Below are positions 1 to 7,221 of a stretch of DNA of 21,899 nucleotides, piece by piece. The stretch covers positions 1 to 21,899 of IMG/VR virus record IMGVR_UViG_3300030329_004383. One strand, written 5' to 3'. The notes under the pieces were generated by a model. It was not told where the DNA came from. It did no database searches and saw only the letters and a list, made by a program, of their open reading frames with translations. The translations under genes were made by a program, and so were the position numbers. The stretch is from a virus. Numbering within the stretch: position 1 is the first letter of the stretch; every line of letters begins with the position of its first letter.

Positions 1-2
1 AG

Positions 3-107
3 TCCCGCCGCACAGGTCGACGTTTTTACGAGATCAAAGCCGAAAGACTAAAACTCAATTTTCAAAATGATTATCCATTGCAAACATACAAAGACGGTTC
101 CGCTTGA
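3..107 (+). CDS. Possible C-terminal end of an upstream gene (partial)
   Basis: The frame beginning at base 3 is open from the window edge to a TGA at 105-107 and gives about 34 residues, basic at first, containing GRRFYEIKAERLKLNF. The composition looks protein-like, but the piece is too short to assign to a family. It would overlap the next gene by about 41 bases. A rival reading is the frame from base 2, which ends at the TGA of an ATGA overlap (67-70). That overlap style is common in this operon, but the peptide is less protein-like. Only upstream sequence can decide between them. Confidence 0.25.
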   Translation, partial: SRRTGRRFYEIKAERLKLNFQNDYPLQTYKDGSA

Positions 108-1314
108 TGAGTTGGTGCCAAACCCCAAAAACCCGAACACCCACAGCAAGGAACAAATAAAGCGCTTGTCTGCTGTGCTGCAATGGCAGGGGTGGCGCTC
201 GCCCATCGTGGTTAGTAATTCAAGCGGCTTTATCGTTAAGGGACACGGACGCTTGGCGGCCGCAAGGAAAGCTGGCTTTGAATGTGCGCCGGTTGATTTT
301 CAGGATTACGAAAGCGAAGCGCAGGAATGGGCAGACTTGATTGCCGATAACCGTCTGGCTGAATTGGCCGAATGGGACGAAGCCGGCTTGAATGAACTAC
401 TGCAAAAGCTAAATCAAACAGACATTGACGTGGAACTTTCAGGCTTCACGGAAAGCGAGCTTGATGACCTGCTTGGGGAATTGGGTGAAACTGAAACAAC
501 AGAAGACAATTTTGACGAAGAACCACCAACCATTCCGCAAACCAAGCTTGGTGACCTGTACGAGTTGAACAATCACCGAATTCAATGCGGTGACAGTACC
601 GACCTGAAGGTGGTTGAAAAAACCCTTGCCGGCCAAAGTCCTGACCTGATGGTGACCGATCCACCTTATGGTGTGGAGTATGACGCAGACTGGCGCAATA
701 GGGTAAAAAGACCCGATGGCACGCCCTATGGGGCAAGCGCTGTGGGTGCTGTTGAAAACGATGACCTGTGCGACTGGACACCGGCGTGGAAACTTTTTGA
801 AGGGAGTGTGGCTTATGTATGGCACGCTGGCAAATTTGCGCCCATTGTTTTTCAGTCATTGGAAGCCACTGAACTTTTAATAAGATCACAGATCATTTGG
901 GCAAAGGATCGGTTTGCAATTTCGCGTGGTCACTACCATTGGCAACACGAGCCTTGTTGGTTTGCTGTCAAAAAAGGACGAACCGCAAACTGGGCAGGTG
1001 GTAGAAAACAGACAACCCTGTGGCAAATCGGCCACCAAAAGTCTGAAACCGGCCATAGCACGCAAAAGCCAATCGAGGCAATGGCTCGCCCGATACGAAA
1101 CCACAAGGGCGATGTGTATGATCCGTTTCTAGGGTCAGGCACCACCTTGATTGCGGCAGAACAATTGAACCGCACTTGCTATGGGCAAGAACTTTCACCC
1201 GAATATTGCGATTTGATAGTCAGGCGCTGGGCGCAATACATGCAAGGCGAAGGGAAGAAGTATTCTGTAAAGGTAAACGGAAAAGACATCACGAAAGCTT
1301 CATGGATTTACTGA
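67..1314 (+). CDS. ParB-like domain fused to DNA methyltransferase (beta-type order)
   Basis: This 415-residue protein has two domains. Residues about 10-130 resemble the ParB/sulfiredoxin N-terminal fold, with the signature GHGRLAAARKAG at 59-70. Residues about 155-395 form an S-adenosylmethionine-dependent DNA methyltransferase. The catalytic DPPYG is at 198-202, an H-S-T-Q-K-P motif at 330-335, and the AdoMet-binding loop DPFLGSGTT at 352-360. The catalytic motif precedes the AdoMet loop, as in beta-type amino-methyltransferases. DPPY favours N6-adenine over N4-cytosine as the target, but the family does not settle this. ParB-methyltransferase fusions are common in phages, often near the packaging genes. 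The likely role is to methylate phage DNA against host restriction or to mark it for packaging; the second is inference. No clear Shine-Dalgarno precedes the ATG, and no other in-frame ATG lies near the ParB start. The 3' end overlaps the terminase small subunit by 13 bases. Confidence 0.88.
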   Translation: MIIHCKHTKTVPLDELVPNPKNPNTHSKEQIKRLSAVLQWQGWRSPIVVSNSSGFIVKGHGRLAAARKAGFECAPVDFQDYESEAQEWADLIADNRLAELAEWDEAGLNELLQKLNQTDIDVELSGFTESELDDLLGELGETETTEDNFDEEPPTIPQTKLGDLYELNNHRIQCGDSTDLKVVEKTLAGQSPDLMVTDPPYGVEYDADWRNRVKRPDGTPYGASAVGAVENDDLCDWTPAWKLFEGSVAYVWHAGKFAPIVFQSLEATELLIRSQIIWAKDRFAISRGHYHWQHEPCWFAVKKGRTANWAGGRKQTTLWQIGHQKSETGHSTQKPIEAMARPIRNHKGDVYDPFLGSGTTLIAAEQLNRTCYGQELSPEYCDLIVRRWAQYMQGEGKKYSVKVNGKDITKASWIY

Positions 1315-1931
1315 CCACAGACCAGTTTAAGCAGATAGAAAAGAAGAACCTGGAAAACCTTGTCAAAAAGGCAACGGCAGGAAAGCCGCTAAACGCCAAC
1401 GAACTCGCCACGCTGGCAGAATATACAGGCGAAACAGATAAATATTTTAAAACCTACAAGGAACTTGCCGGCGCGCTTGGGATAAGGACTGAAACCTTAA
1501 GCCGCTGGCGAAAAGAAAAAAAGGCGCCAAAAGGGAAGTCATTAAAACAGTGGCGTGCATTCATCAAAGAACGCGAGGCAATTAACCAAAAGGGAAGCGG
1601 AAAGGTGACAATCGGCGGCGCAAGCTTCAGCGCGGCAGACGTTATCGACCTAAAGGCCAAGCTTGTGAAGGAACAGGGCGAAGGCCAAGCGATTCGCAAC
1701 AAGTTGAACACGCTTGAACTTAAGCAGAAGTCTGAAGGGCTGGTGCCTATGGCTGAAGCGCAGGCCGCAATCAAGGAAGTGCTGGAACCATTAAGCCGGC
1801 TTTTAGAGTCACTGCCCAAAGCTGTTGCCGTGCGAGCCAATCCGGCCGACCCACACTTAGCGGAAGAAGCCTGCCGCGATGGGTTGGATCAAGTTTTCAA
1901 GCTGATGGAACAGGGCAAGAATGGAACTTAG
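1302..1931 (+). CDS. Terminase small subunit (Nu1-like, HTH)
   Basis: This gene is predicted to encode the DNA-recognition subunit of the packaging motor. The 209-residue product has a helix-turn-helix segment at about 51-72 (YKELAGALGIRTETLSRWR). It is followed by a basic stretch and a helical C-terminal half that would suit oligomerisation and large-subunit contact. The frame is open further upstream to 1176, but the extension lies inside the methyltransferase gene and is Arg/His-rich and poor in structure. The ATG at 1302 is therefore the better start: it overlaps the methyltransferase by 13 bases and begins MDLLTTDQF. The stop overlaps the large-subunit start by 11 bases. The Nu1-then-GpA order matches lambda-type packaging genes. 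Confidence 0.78.
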   Translation: MDLLTTDQFKQIEKKNLENLVKKATAGKPLNANELATLAEYTGETDKYFKTYKELAGALGIRTETLSRWRKEKKAPKGKSLKQWRAFIKEREAINQKGSGKVTIGGASFSAADVIDLKAKLVKEQGEGQAIRNKLNTLELKQKSEGLVPMAEAQAAIKEVLEPLSRLLESLPKAVAVRANPADPHLAEEACRDGLDQVFKLMEQGKNGT

Positions 1932-3702
1932 GGAATACGCTTTTTCTTTTTTCAAATACGTGCCGCGCCTGTCGGTGGTGGACTGGGCAGAAAGCAACCT
2001 GCACCTGTCGGCGCGGATTACTGAAACGCCTGGGCCATACACCACAAGGCTGCACCCATACGTGCGCGAAATCTTGCTGGCCTTCAATGACCCAAAGGTG
2101 CGCCGCATTAGTTTGTGCTGGGGTAGTCAAACGGCCAAAACTACCACCTTTTACACTGGGCTTGCTTACGTCATCTGCCAGCAGCCCAAACCTATTCTGT
2201 GGATTTTGCCCAACGAAAAGAACGCGCGCCAATTCAGCACGGAACGCTGGATGCCGTTCTGCGAGGAATGCGAGGCCATACGCGCCAACCTTCCCATGTC
2301 GGCATCCGGCATTGATCGCGACAGGTTCACAATTCTGCGGCAAGAATTCGCACGTTGCACGATGCACTTGGTGGGTGGTGGCTCGCCTGCCAATGTTCGC
2401 AGCCTGCCAATCGGCGTGCTTGTGCTGGATGAAATAGACGTGATTGATGAAACCATTCGGCGCGAATCGATGGACAGAATCAAAGGCCGGCATGATTACA
2501 AAATATTTCAATCAAGCACGCCGGTAAAAGAACAGGGCGGCATTTGGCAGGAATACCTTGAAGGTGACCGCAGGCGCTATTTCGTGCCATGCCCACACTG
2601 TGACGAATCAATCACGCTGGACTGGAAAGACGATGACGGAAATTATCTGATCAAGTTTGATGAGTCGGCCAAGTTGGAAGACCGCAAGTGGGATTTCGGC
2701 AAGGTCATGGCAAGCGCCTATTACGAATGCCCCAAGTGCAAGGGCAAGGTGACTGATTCGCACAAGTCTAAGATGCTGCGGAATGGCGAATGGGTGGCGA
2801 GTAATCCGCGAGCCGAACCGGGCAGCCGCAGTTACCACCTGAATTCGCTTTACTCGCCCACGCTCACATTCGGCCGCATTATGGTAGAATGGTTGCGAAG
2901 TCAGGAAACACTTGGAAGCTTGCAGAACTTTGTGAACGGTTGGCTTGCGGAACCGTGGAAAGACAAGGCGCTGGATGCCGACCCCAAGCTAATTGAAAAC
3001 CTGCAAGGCGAATATGGCAGGGGTGACATCGTTGGCACGCACCGCATCATGGGTGTGGACGTGCAACGCAGCCATTTGGTTTACGTGGTGATGGGCTTTT
3101 CGCCTGACGGTTTAATGCAGATTATCGACCACGGCAACCTGCCTGACTGGGGCGATTTGGATGGCGTGGTGGATGCTTACAAGGTCAGCGCCGTAATTGT
3201 TGATTCTGGATTTGGCATGCGAACGCAAGAAACCTATGAAGCCGTTTTCAAGCGGCGCCGCACGTGGTGGGCTGCCAAGGGCTGGGAAAAGTTGCCTGTG
3301 CCGCAACGGATTAACCAAGTAGATCCATTTACCGGCACCAACAAGGCAGGCCGCTACAAGATTAGACTGCTGAACATAGACACAACGGTCTGGCAGGGCG
3401 AGCTTGGCCAGCGCCGCGCAGGGCGCATTGAAGGCTTTGAAGTTTACAAAGACGTTGACCCAGAATTCGTGCGCCAGTTTTTCGCCAAGTACCAGGTCGA
3501 AGAAACCGACAAGCGAGGCCGCAAAAAAGTGATTTGGAAGGTGCGCCGCCACAGGCAAGACCATTACTGGGACTGTTGCACCTATGCCTTGTGCCTGTCC
3601 AAGATTATGGGTTTTGGCCAAGTCGGCGCGCAGGACGAACCAGAACCCAAGGAACCGGCGCCGCCACCCAGCAAGCCACCACCGAAATCGTTCTGGGCTT
3701 GA
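1921..3702 (+). CDS. Terminase large subunit, GpA family
   Basis: The product is the ATP-driven packaging motor and nuclease that loads DNA through the portal. It is 593 residues, slightly shorter than lambda gpA. A divergent Walker A is at about 67-74 (WGSQTAKT) and Walker B at 165-173 (GVLVLDEID). A four-cysteine zinc-binding pair (C224/C227 and C270/C273) sits between the ATPase and nuclease parts, as in GpA proteins. The nuclease half shows acidic strand ends at GVD 378-380 and VDSG 427-430 and a late RQDHYWDC segment, all expected of the RNase H-like fold. The proline-rich tail (PEPKEPAPPPSKPPP) is probably disordered and may contact the portal; that is inference. GpA family membership suggests cos-type cutting, but no cos site can be identified here. 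Confidence 0.95.
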   Translation: MELREYAFSFFKYVPRLSVVDWAESNLHLSARITETPGPYTTRLHPYVREILLAFNDPKVRRISLCWGSQTAKTTTFYTGLAYVICQQPKPILWILPNEKNARQFSTERWMPFCEECEAIRANLPMSASGIDRDRFTILRQEFARCTMHLVGGGSPANVRSLPIGVLVLDEIDVIDETIRRESMDRIKGRHDYKIFQSSTPVKEQGGIWQEYLEGDRRRYFVPCPHCDESITLDWKDDDGNYLIKFDESAKLEDRKWDFGKVMASAYYECPKCKGKVTDSHKSKMLRNGEWVASNPRAEPGSRSYHLNSLYSPTLTFGRIMVEWLRSQETLGSLQNFVNGWLAEPWKDKALDADPKLIENLQGEYGRGDIVGTHRIMGVDVQRSHLVYVVMGFSPDGLMQIIDHGNLPDWGDLDGVVDAYKVSAVIVDSGFGMRTQETYEAVFKRRRTWWAAKGWEKLPVPQRINQVDPFTGTNKAGRYKIRLLNIDTTVWQGELGQRRAGRIEGFEVYKDVDPEFVRQFFAKYQVEETDKRGRKKVIWKVRRHRQDHYWDCCTYALCLSKIMGFGQVGAQDEPEPKEPAPPPSKPPPKSFWA

Positions 3703-3718
3703 CCGTTTGCCGTATGGC

Positions 3719-4327
3719 ATGGCGAGGTCATCAGTAGACACGAAAGGTTTTCAGCAGATGATGCGTGATTTGTCTTTCATCAAAGGCAAGGACTTGGCCG
3801 AAGTCGTAAAAGAAGAAGCCACGGCCGTGCTGAACAAGGCCACCAAATCCACCAAGGCCGCCAAAGTTGCCAAAATTAAAAACGAAGAACAAAGACTGCA
3901 CGCATGGTTTCAGTCTGAAGCGAAAGCAGGCAAGCCGGTCAGGGCATCAGTTCAGAAACGTAAACTGGCAGCCGTTAAAAAGCGCCAACAAGAAAAGCTT
4001 TTAATGCGAGGCATGGCCAAAGGCACCTATTACCTAATTGGCCGCCAGCTTGGGTTGCAAGTCGAAGCCCCATCCTATGCCGTCAAGGCAGTGGAAAAGG
4101 CACGCAGTAAACTTTCCAACGCAGTAAAAGGCACCGTTTCTGGCACTGATAAATACGAAGTGACTATCAAAAACTTTTCAATCGTTGCCATGACCTATGA
4201 TGCCGGTGGTTACCGCGCTTTTACACGCGCCATGCGTGGCCGAATGTCTTATTTTCAAAGGCGCTTGCAGGACGGTTTTAGAAAGCGAATCAAGAAAGCA
4301 GTGAAGACCAAGGCGAAGGTTACTTGA
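3719..4327 (+). CDS. Basic helical protein of unknown function between terL and gpW
   Basis: The product is about 202 residues and strongly basic, rich in Lys, Arg and Ala. The N-terminal part (TKGFQQMMRDLSFIKGKDL) is followed by a long helix (about 35-85) and a C-terminal basic helix ending KRIKKAVKTKAKVT. The ATG at 3719 is preferred over the upstream in-frame ATG at 3584 because the 45 extra residues lie inside the terminase gene and look like out-of-frame translation. The layout (short N-terminal helix, long helix, compact C-terminus) loosely recalls HK97 gp10-like or phage virion-morphogenesis proteins. No diagnostic motif is visible, and this is not the usual place for a neck protein. 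A DNA-binding or head-assembly role is only inferred from charge and neighbours. Confidence 0.7.
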   Translation: MARSSVDTKGFQQMMRDLSFIKGKDLAEVVKEEATAVLNKATKSTKAAKVAKIKNEEQRLHAWFQSEAKAGKPVRASVQKRKLAAVKKRQQEKLLMRGMAKGTYYLIGRQLGLQVEAPSYAVKAVEKARSKLSNAVKGTVSGTDKYEVTIKNFSIVAMTYDAGGYRAFTRAMRGRMSYFQRRLQDGFRKRIKKAVKTKAKVT

Positions 4328-4332
4328 CGAAA
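4324..4332 (+). promoter_or_regulatory. TTGACGAAA element upstream of the gpW-like gene
   Basis: TTGACGAAA begins 20 bases before the ATG at 4344 and includes the TGA stop of the preceding gene. The same core occurs at similar spacing before four other starts (6168, 6743, 15414, 21260). I infer an initiation-related element; function is unproven. Confidence 0.35.
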
Positions 4333-4343
4333 GGCCATTGTTG

Positions 4344-4595
4344 ATGGCCGCAATTCCACAATCCACGCTTGAAACGATTCGTGATAACCTGCTGACGGCA
4401 TACACCACCTTAAGCACGAACAACGTTTCCAGCTATTCGATAGGTGACCGCAGCTTCACCTATCAAGACCGTGGCGCCTTGCTGGAAGAAATCATGCGCC
4501 TGGACAAGCTGATCGCACGGCGCGACACAACCACAGCCACGGTTGTTGGTTATAACAGGGTGGATTTTTCAACCTTTAGAGTGAACGACCAATGA
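4344..4595 (+). CDS. gpW-like head-tail joining protein
   Basis: This is a small 83-residue protein. It begins with a helix (STLETIRDNLLTAYTTL), then has a beta-hairpin-like segment (VSSYSIGDRSFTYQDR) and a second helix (GALLEEIMRLDKLIARR). This helix-hairpin-helix arrangement matches lambda gpW, which plugs the head-tail junction after packaging. Its position between terL and portal matches the lambda A-W-B order. The ATG at 4344 is used; TTG codons directly upstream could extend it by two residues. The TGA stop overlaps the portal start as ATGA (4592-4595). The assignment rests on size, predicted structure and synteny. Confidence 0.75.
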   Translation: MAAIPQSTLETIRDNLLTAYTTLSTNNVSSYSIGDRSFTYQDRGALLEEIMRLDKLIARRDTTTATVVGYNRVDFSTFRVNDQ

Positions 4596-6052
4596 CCTTT
4601 TTTCAACGAGCCAAGGCCGCCGGCAAAATACTTTTTGGCAACGCATACGCCGGCATACGAAACACGCGCCGCAGGGCGCACCGTTACACTCGAAACCTTG
4701 GCGCAGAGCATAGGGAATTTGACACTGGTGACCGTGAAAAGATGGCCAGCGTGCTGTTGGACTTCAGGCGCAACAACCCAACCATCAAAGCCATAAGCCG
4801 CTTGCGCCGCGCAGACGTCGTTGGCGCAGGCATCAGGCCGCAGGCAGTGACCGGTGACGAAGAACTAGACAAGCAACTGGAAGCGCTGTGGGAAGAATAC
4901 GCGCAGAATCCAGAAGTGACTGGCACCATGACCGTGGTGGAAGTTCAAAAGCAATTGGCCGAAATGCCACTTTGGTATGGTGACGGTGGCTTGATGCTGG
5001 CGCGAGGTGGGCAAGTGCAGGTCATCGAAGGCTTGCGGATTGGTGAACCTAGCAACGCATTCAACATATCCACGCCGCAGGAAGAAGGCAGGGCGCAGGG
5101 CGTGGAATTTACAAGATCAGGGCGGCCGGTGGCTTATCATATCGGCAACCGTGAAGACGGCAGCCTGAAGAACTTGGTTCGCGTGCCAGTGCGGAATTTC
5201 GCTTTTTACCAGAAAGCCATGCGGCCTGGGCAACTGCGTGGGGTCAGCGAATTGGCCAGCATCATCAATCTGGTTCAAGACCTCGATGAATACAAAAACG
5301 TTGAAATGTTGGCCGCCAAGATTGCCGCCAGCATGGCCGTGGCCGTGACTCGCGAGGATGCCCACGAATTTGAAATCGCCAACCGTTCGACTGATGAAGG
5401 CGAAGACCGTTTGCAAAGCTTTGAACCGGGCAGTTTCAACTACTTGAATCCGGGCGAGGATATTAAAATCATTAGTTCCGGCGGCCGCCCGAACACGCAG
5501 GCCATTGCTTACATCGAACACAGCTTGCGCGAAATCGGCAGCGCAATCGGCATACCCTTGGAATTTCTTACCCAAAGCATTGGCGGCAGTAGCTTTTCGG
5601 CTAGCCAAGGCGTTGTGCTTCAATACCAGCAAACGGTTGAAGAAGAACAAAGGGCGCTGGAACCAGTGTTAAACAAATGGTGGAAGTGGAAAGTTGTTGA
5701 ATGGTTGAAAGGCGGCGTTGTTGAAGCGCCTGCAAACAGCAGACCGTTCCGCGTCCGTTGGCGGCCACCTGCTTTTCGGTGGATCAACAAAGCCGCCCAA
5801 GTGCAAGCCGATCGGTTTTACGTACAACTGGGCGCCATGTCCTTGGATGACGTCACGGCTCAATTTGGCAAAGACGCTGCGGAAGTCATGGAACGCAAGG
5901 CCAAGAACATTGCGCAGGCCAAGGAAATCGCCGCGCAGTATGGTCTTGATGACTGGCGCGAGCTATTCAACGACATGCAGACCACAGGTGGCGTGGACAT
6001 TTTAGCGCTCCGCAACCAAGGCAAGGATGATGATTCTGCTGAAGTGGCTTAA
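4592..6052 (+). CDS. Portal protein, lambda gpB family
   Basis: This gene encodes the dodecameric ring at the capsid vertex through which DNA enters and to which the neck attaches. The product is 486 residues. It starts with a basic N-terminus (NTRRRAHRYTRN). Then come the portal-typical segment about replacing 'isrlrradvVGaGIRPQA' near residue 70, a wing region, and the clip/stem region rich in Q and D around residues 205-235 (RGVSELASIINLVQDLDEYKN). The segment GIPLEFLTQSIGGSSFSASQGV near residue 330 is characteristic of lambda-type portals. The order terL, gpW, portal, protease, capsid supports this strongly. The end of the gene overlaps a small membrane-protein gene in another frame by 26 bases. 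Confidence 0.93.
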   Translation: MTFFQRAKAAGKILFGNAYAGIRNTRRRAHRYTRNLGAEHREFDTGDREKMASVLLDFRRNNPTIKAISRLRRADVVGAGIRPQAVTGDEELDKQLEALWEEYAQNPEVTGTMTVVEVQKQLAEMPLWYGDGGLMLARGGQVQVIEGLRIGEPSNAFNISTPQEEGRAQGVEFTRSGRPVAYHIGNREDGSLKNLVRVPVRNFAFYQKAMRPGQLRGVSELASIINLVQDLDEYKNVEMLAAKIAASMAVAVTREDAHEFEIANRSTDEGEDRLQSFEPGSFNYLNPGEDIKIISSGGRPNTQAIAYIEHSLREIGSAIGIPLEFLTQSIGGSSFSASQGVVLQYQQTVEEEQRALEPVLNKWWKWKVVEWLKGGVVEAPANSRPFRVRWRPPAFRWINKAAQVQADRFYVQLGAMSLDDVTAQFGKDAAEVMERKAKNIAQAKEIAAQYGLDDWRELFNDMQTTGGVDILALRNQGKDDDSAEVA

Positions 6053-6185
6053 CCTAATCTGGGTGGCAATCAAGGCAGTGCTGATTGCGCCGCTTGTTGT
6101 CATTCCGTTCTGGTGGTTGTGCCTGCTAATCACCTTCAATTTGCCCTACATCATAAAAGGGTGGCGCTTGACGAAAACGGCTTAA
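6027..6185 (+). CDS. Small membrane protein (52 aa) between portal and protease
   Basis: This short gene begins within the last 26 bases of the portal gene (ATGATG at 6027-6032; the second ATG is equally possible) and stops at a TAA at 6183-6185. It encodes about 52 residues. Nearly all of residues 3-40 are hydrophobic (LLKWLNLIWVAIKAVLIAP, then LVVIPFWWLCLLITFNL), followed by a basic tail (KGWRLTKTA), so one long or two short membrane spans are expected. The gene exactly fills the gap between portal and protease, and its stop lies four bases before the protease ATG. This spacing supports a real coding gene. Function is unknown. A holin-like or membrane-anchoring role is possible, but no lysis partner is present. 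Confidence 0.6.
   Translation: MMILLKWLNLIWVAIKAVLIAPLVVIPFWWLCLLITFNLPYIIKGWRLTKTA
6168..6176 (+). promoter_or_regulatory. TTGACGAAA element upstream of the prohead protease
   Basis: TTGACGAAA begins 22 bases before the protease ATG at 6190 and lies inside the 3' end of the small membrane-protein gene. It repeats the nine bases seen at 4324. The function is inferred only from recurrence and spacing. Confidence 0.35.
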
Positions 6186-6189
6186 TTAG

Positions 6190-7203
6190 ATGACTGACCG
6201 GAAAACCTATCAATTAGCAGCCAAGCCCGATGCCGTAGACGCTGAAGCCGGCTTGATGCGTGACGTAACGATCATTGCTTTTGGCGAGGCTAAAGGCCAC
6301 GAGGCTTTCATTGATGACAAAAGCCTAGAGCAAGGCGTAAAGCTTTTAATGGGCAAAAGCCTGAAAGCCTACGTGACCCACGATGGCGCGTATGGTGACA
6401 GGACACTTGGCGAGGTTGGTTTATTTAGTGGCTTTTACCTTTTGGACGGCAAGATCAAGGCAAGCCAGTTTAAAGCTTTCGACAGTTTTCGCGCCGATGA
6501 GCCGGAAAGATATAACCGGCTTTTTGAATTGGCCGCGATGGCGCCGGAAGAATTCGGCATCAGCATTGTATTTACCGGCGAACTGGCGTGGCCTTTGCGT
6601 TCAGGTGATGACGCGCCTTTTGAATTTGGCGAAGATCGGCCGGCCGGCGCGGTTCGCGAACTGCCAAGCATTCGCATCAAGGACATCGAAAGCGCTGATT
6701 TCGTAGCGCAACCGGCAGCCACACCATCACTTTTCAATCAACTTGACGAATCAACCAATGATAACATGGAAGAAGAAACTTTAGAAACTGAAGAAACCGA
6801 ACTGGCTGAAGAAACAGAAGAACTTCAAGCCGGCACCTGTTCAGTGTCAGACTACGCTGACCAAGAATCATGCGAAGCCGCAGGCGAAACTTGGACAGAA
6901 GAAACCGAAGCCGAAGAAACTGAACCGGTTGAAGAAGTCGAGGAAGTCGAAGAAGTCGAGGAAGTCGAAGACGAAGCGCTTTCAAAACTTGTCGAACACA
7001 TTGCAATTTTAGAAGCAGAAGTAGCAGACGCTACTGAACGAATCAAAGCGCTTGACCAGCTTTTAGAAGGTCAACCGGCATTGGACGCGCAGACAGAAGA
7101 AGTCGAAAGCAAAAGCGTTCGTGACCACTACTTGCAACTTTCGGGCGCCGACAGGCATGCCTTTTGGAAAGCCCACAAAAACGAAATATTGCTGGGCAAG
7201 TAG
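6190..7203 (+). CDS. Prohead protease with scaffold-like acidic C-terminus
   Basis: This gene is predicted to mature the procapsid and to supply scaffold function. Residues about 10-185 form a protease-like domain. They contain YVTHDG at 61-66 with a candidate catalytic His64, EEFGISIVF at 120-128 with a candidate Ser125, and a conserved end SADFVAQPAATPSLF at 168-182 of the kind seen in phage Mu-I/U35-type proteases. The active-site residues are inferred. From about 190 the protein becomes extremely acidic, with an EEV repeat (248-260) and a coiled-coil segment (265-295), as in scaffolds. A short C217/C228/W235 insert lies inside the acidic part. An in-frame Met at 193 (base 6766), preceded by a TTGACGAA element, could start a separate scaffold protein as in lambda C/Nu3. 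The gene lies directly before the capsid gene, the expected place. Confidence 0.8.
   Translation: MTDRKTYQLAAKPDAVDAEAGLMRDVTIIAFGEAKGHEAFIDDKSLEQGVKLLMGKSLKAYVTHDGAYGDRTLGEVGLFSGFYLLDGKIKASQFKAFDSFRADEPERYNRLFELAAMAPEEFGISIVFTGELAWPLRSGDDAPFEFGEDRPAGAVRELPSIRIKDIESADFVAQPAATPSLFNQLDESTNDNMEEETLETEETELAEETEELQAGTCSVSDYADQESCEAAGETWTEETEAEETEPVEEVEEVEEVEEVEDEALSKLVEHIAILEAEVADATERIKALDQLLEGQPALDAQTEEVESKSVRDHYLQLSGADRHAFWKAHKNEILLGK
6743..6750 (+). promoter_or_regulatory. TTGACGAA element before an internal in-frame Met (nested scaffold start)
   Basis: TTGACGAA lies inside the protease gene, 23 bases before the in-frame ATG at 6766. The spacing matches the copies in front of ordinary genes. 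It may mark an internal translation start for a 145-residue scaffold protein (6766-7203). Confidence 0.35.
6766..7203 (+). CDS. Possible nested scaffold protein (internal start in protease gene)
   Basis: In-frame internal initiation at ATG 6766 would yield a 145-residue protein identical to the acidic, coiled-coil C-terminal part of the protease (residues 193-337). Lambda-type heads commonly make their scaffold this way: Nu3 is nested in C. The protease domain ends just before this Met, after its conserved PSLF segment. No separate scaffold gene is visible between protease and capsid. A TTGACGAA element precedes the Met at the spacing seen before real starts. Whether the internal start is used cannot be known from sequence alone. 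Confidence 0.4.
   Translation: MEEETLETEETELAEETEELQAGTCSVSDYADQESCEAAGETWTEETEAEETEPVEEVEEVEEVEEVEDEALSKLVEHIAILEAEVADATERIKALDQLLEGQPALDAQTEEVESKSVRDHYLQLSGADRHAFWKAHKNEILLGK
6934..6972 (+). repeat. Tandem 9-base repeat in the protease/scaffold gene
   Basis: Four tandem copies alternate GAAGTCGAG and GAAGTCGAA, so the true period is 18 bases; a partial fifth copy (GAAGAC) follows. They encode the EEV acidic run. The alternating last base means this is not a recent single-unit expansion. Copy number could vary between relatives. Confidence 0.85.
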
Positions 7204-7221
7204 CCCAAACATTTAAAAACT

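Noticed and set aside
1176-1301. N-terminal extension of the terminase small subunit
   Set aside because: The 42 extra residues lie inside the methyltransferase gene and look like out-of-frame sequence; ATG 1302 fits the family better.
1897-2511. Antisense reading frame of 204 codons across the terminase start
   Set aside because: It lies wholly opposite the terS/terL genes, has no domain and Arg/His-rich composition, and would be the only minus-strand gene in the operon.
3112-3741. Antisense reading frame of 209 codons opposite terL
   Set aside because: It is a shadow of the terminase nuclease domain; it has no motif and no upstream signal.
4324-4343. Sigma-70 promoter with TTGAC as -35 box
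   Set aside because: The ATG lies only 20-23 bases downstream, so a -10 box would overlap the start codon and no TATAAT-like hexamer is seen.
5117-5650. Antisense frame of 177 codons opposite the portal gene
   Set aside because: It is a shadow of the portal gene with no recognisable family.
6934-6972. CRISPR-like or mobile repeat
   Set aside because: The 9-base units are contiguous, have no spacers and encode an acidic protein run, so they are a coding repeat.
6734-7006. Leu/Arg-rich antisense frame
   Set aside because: The composition is the mirror of the Glu-rich repeat in the protease gene and has no independent support.
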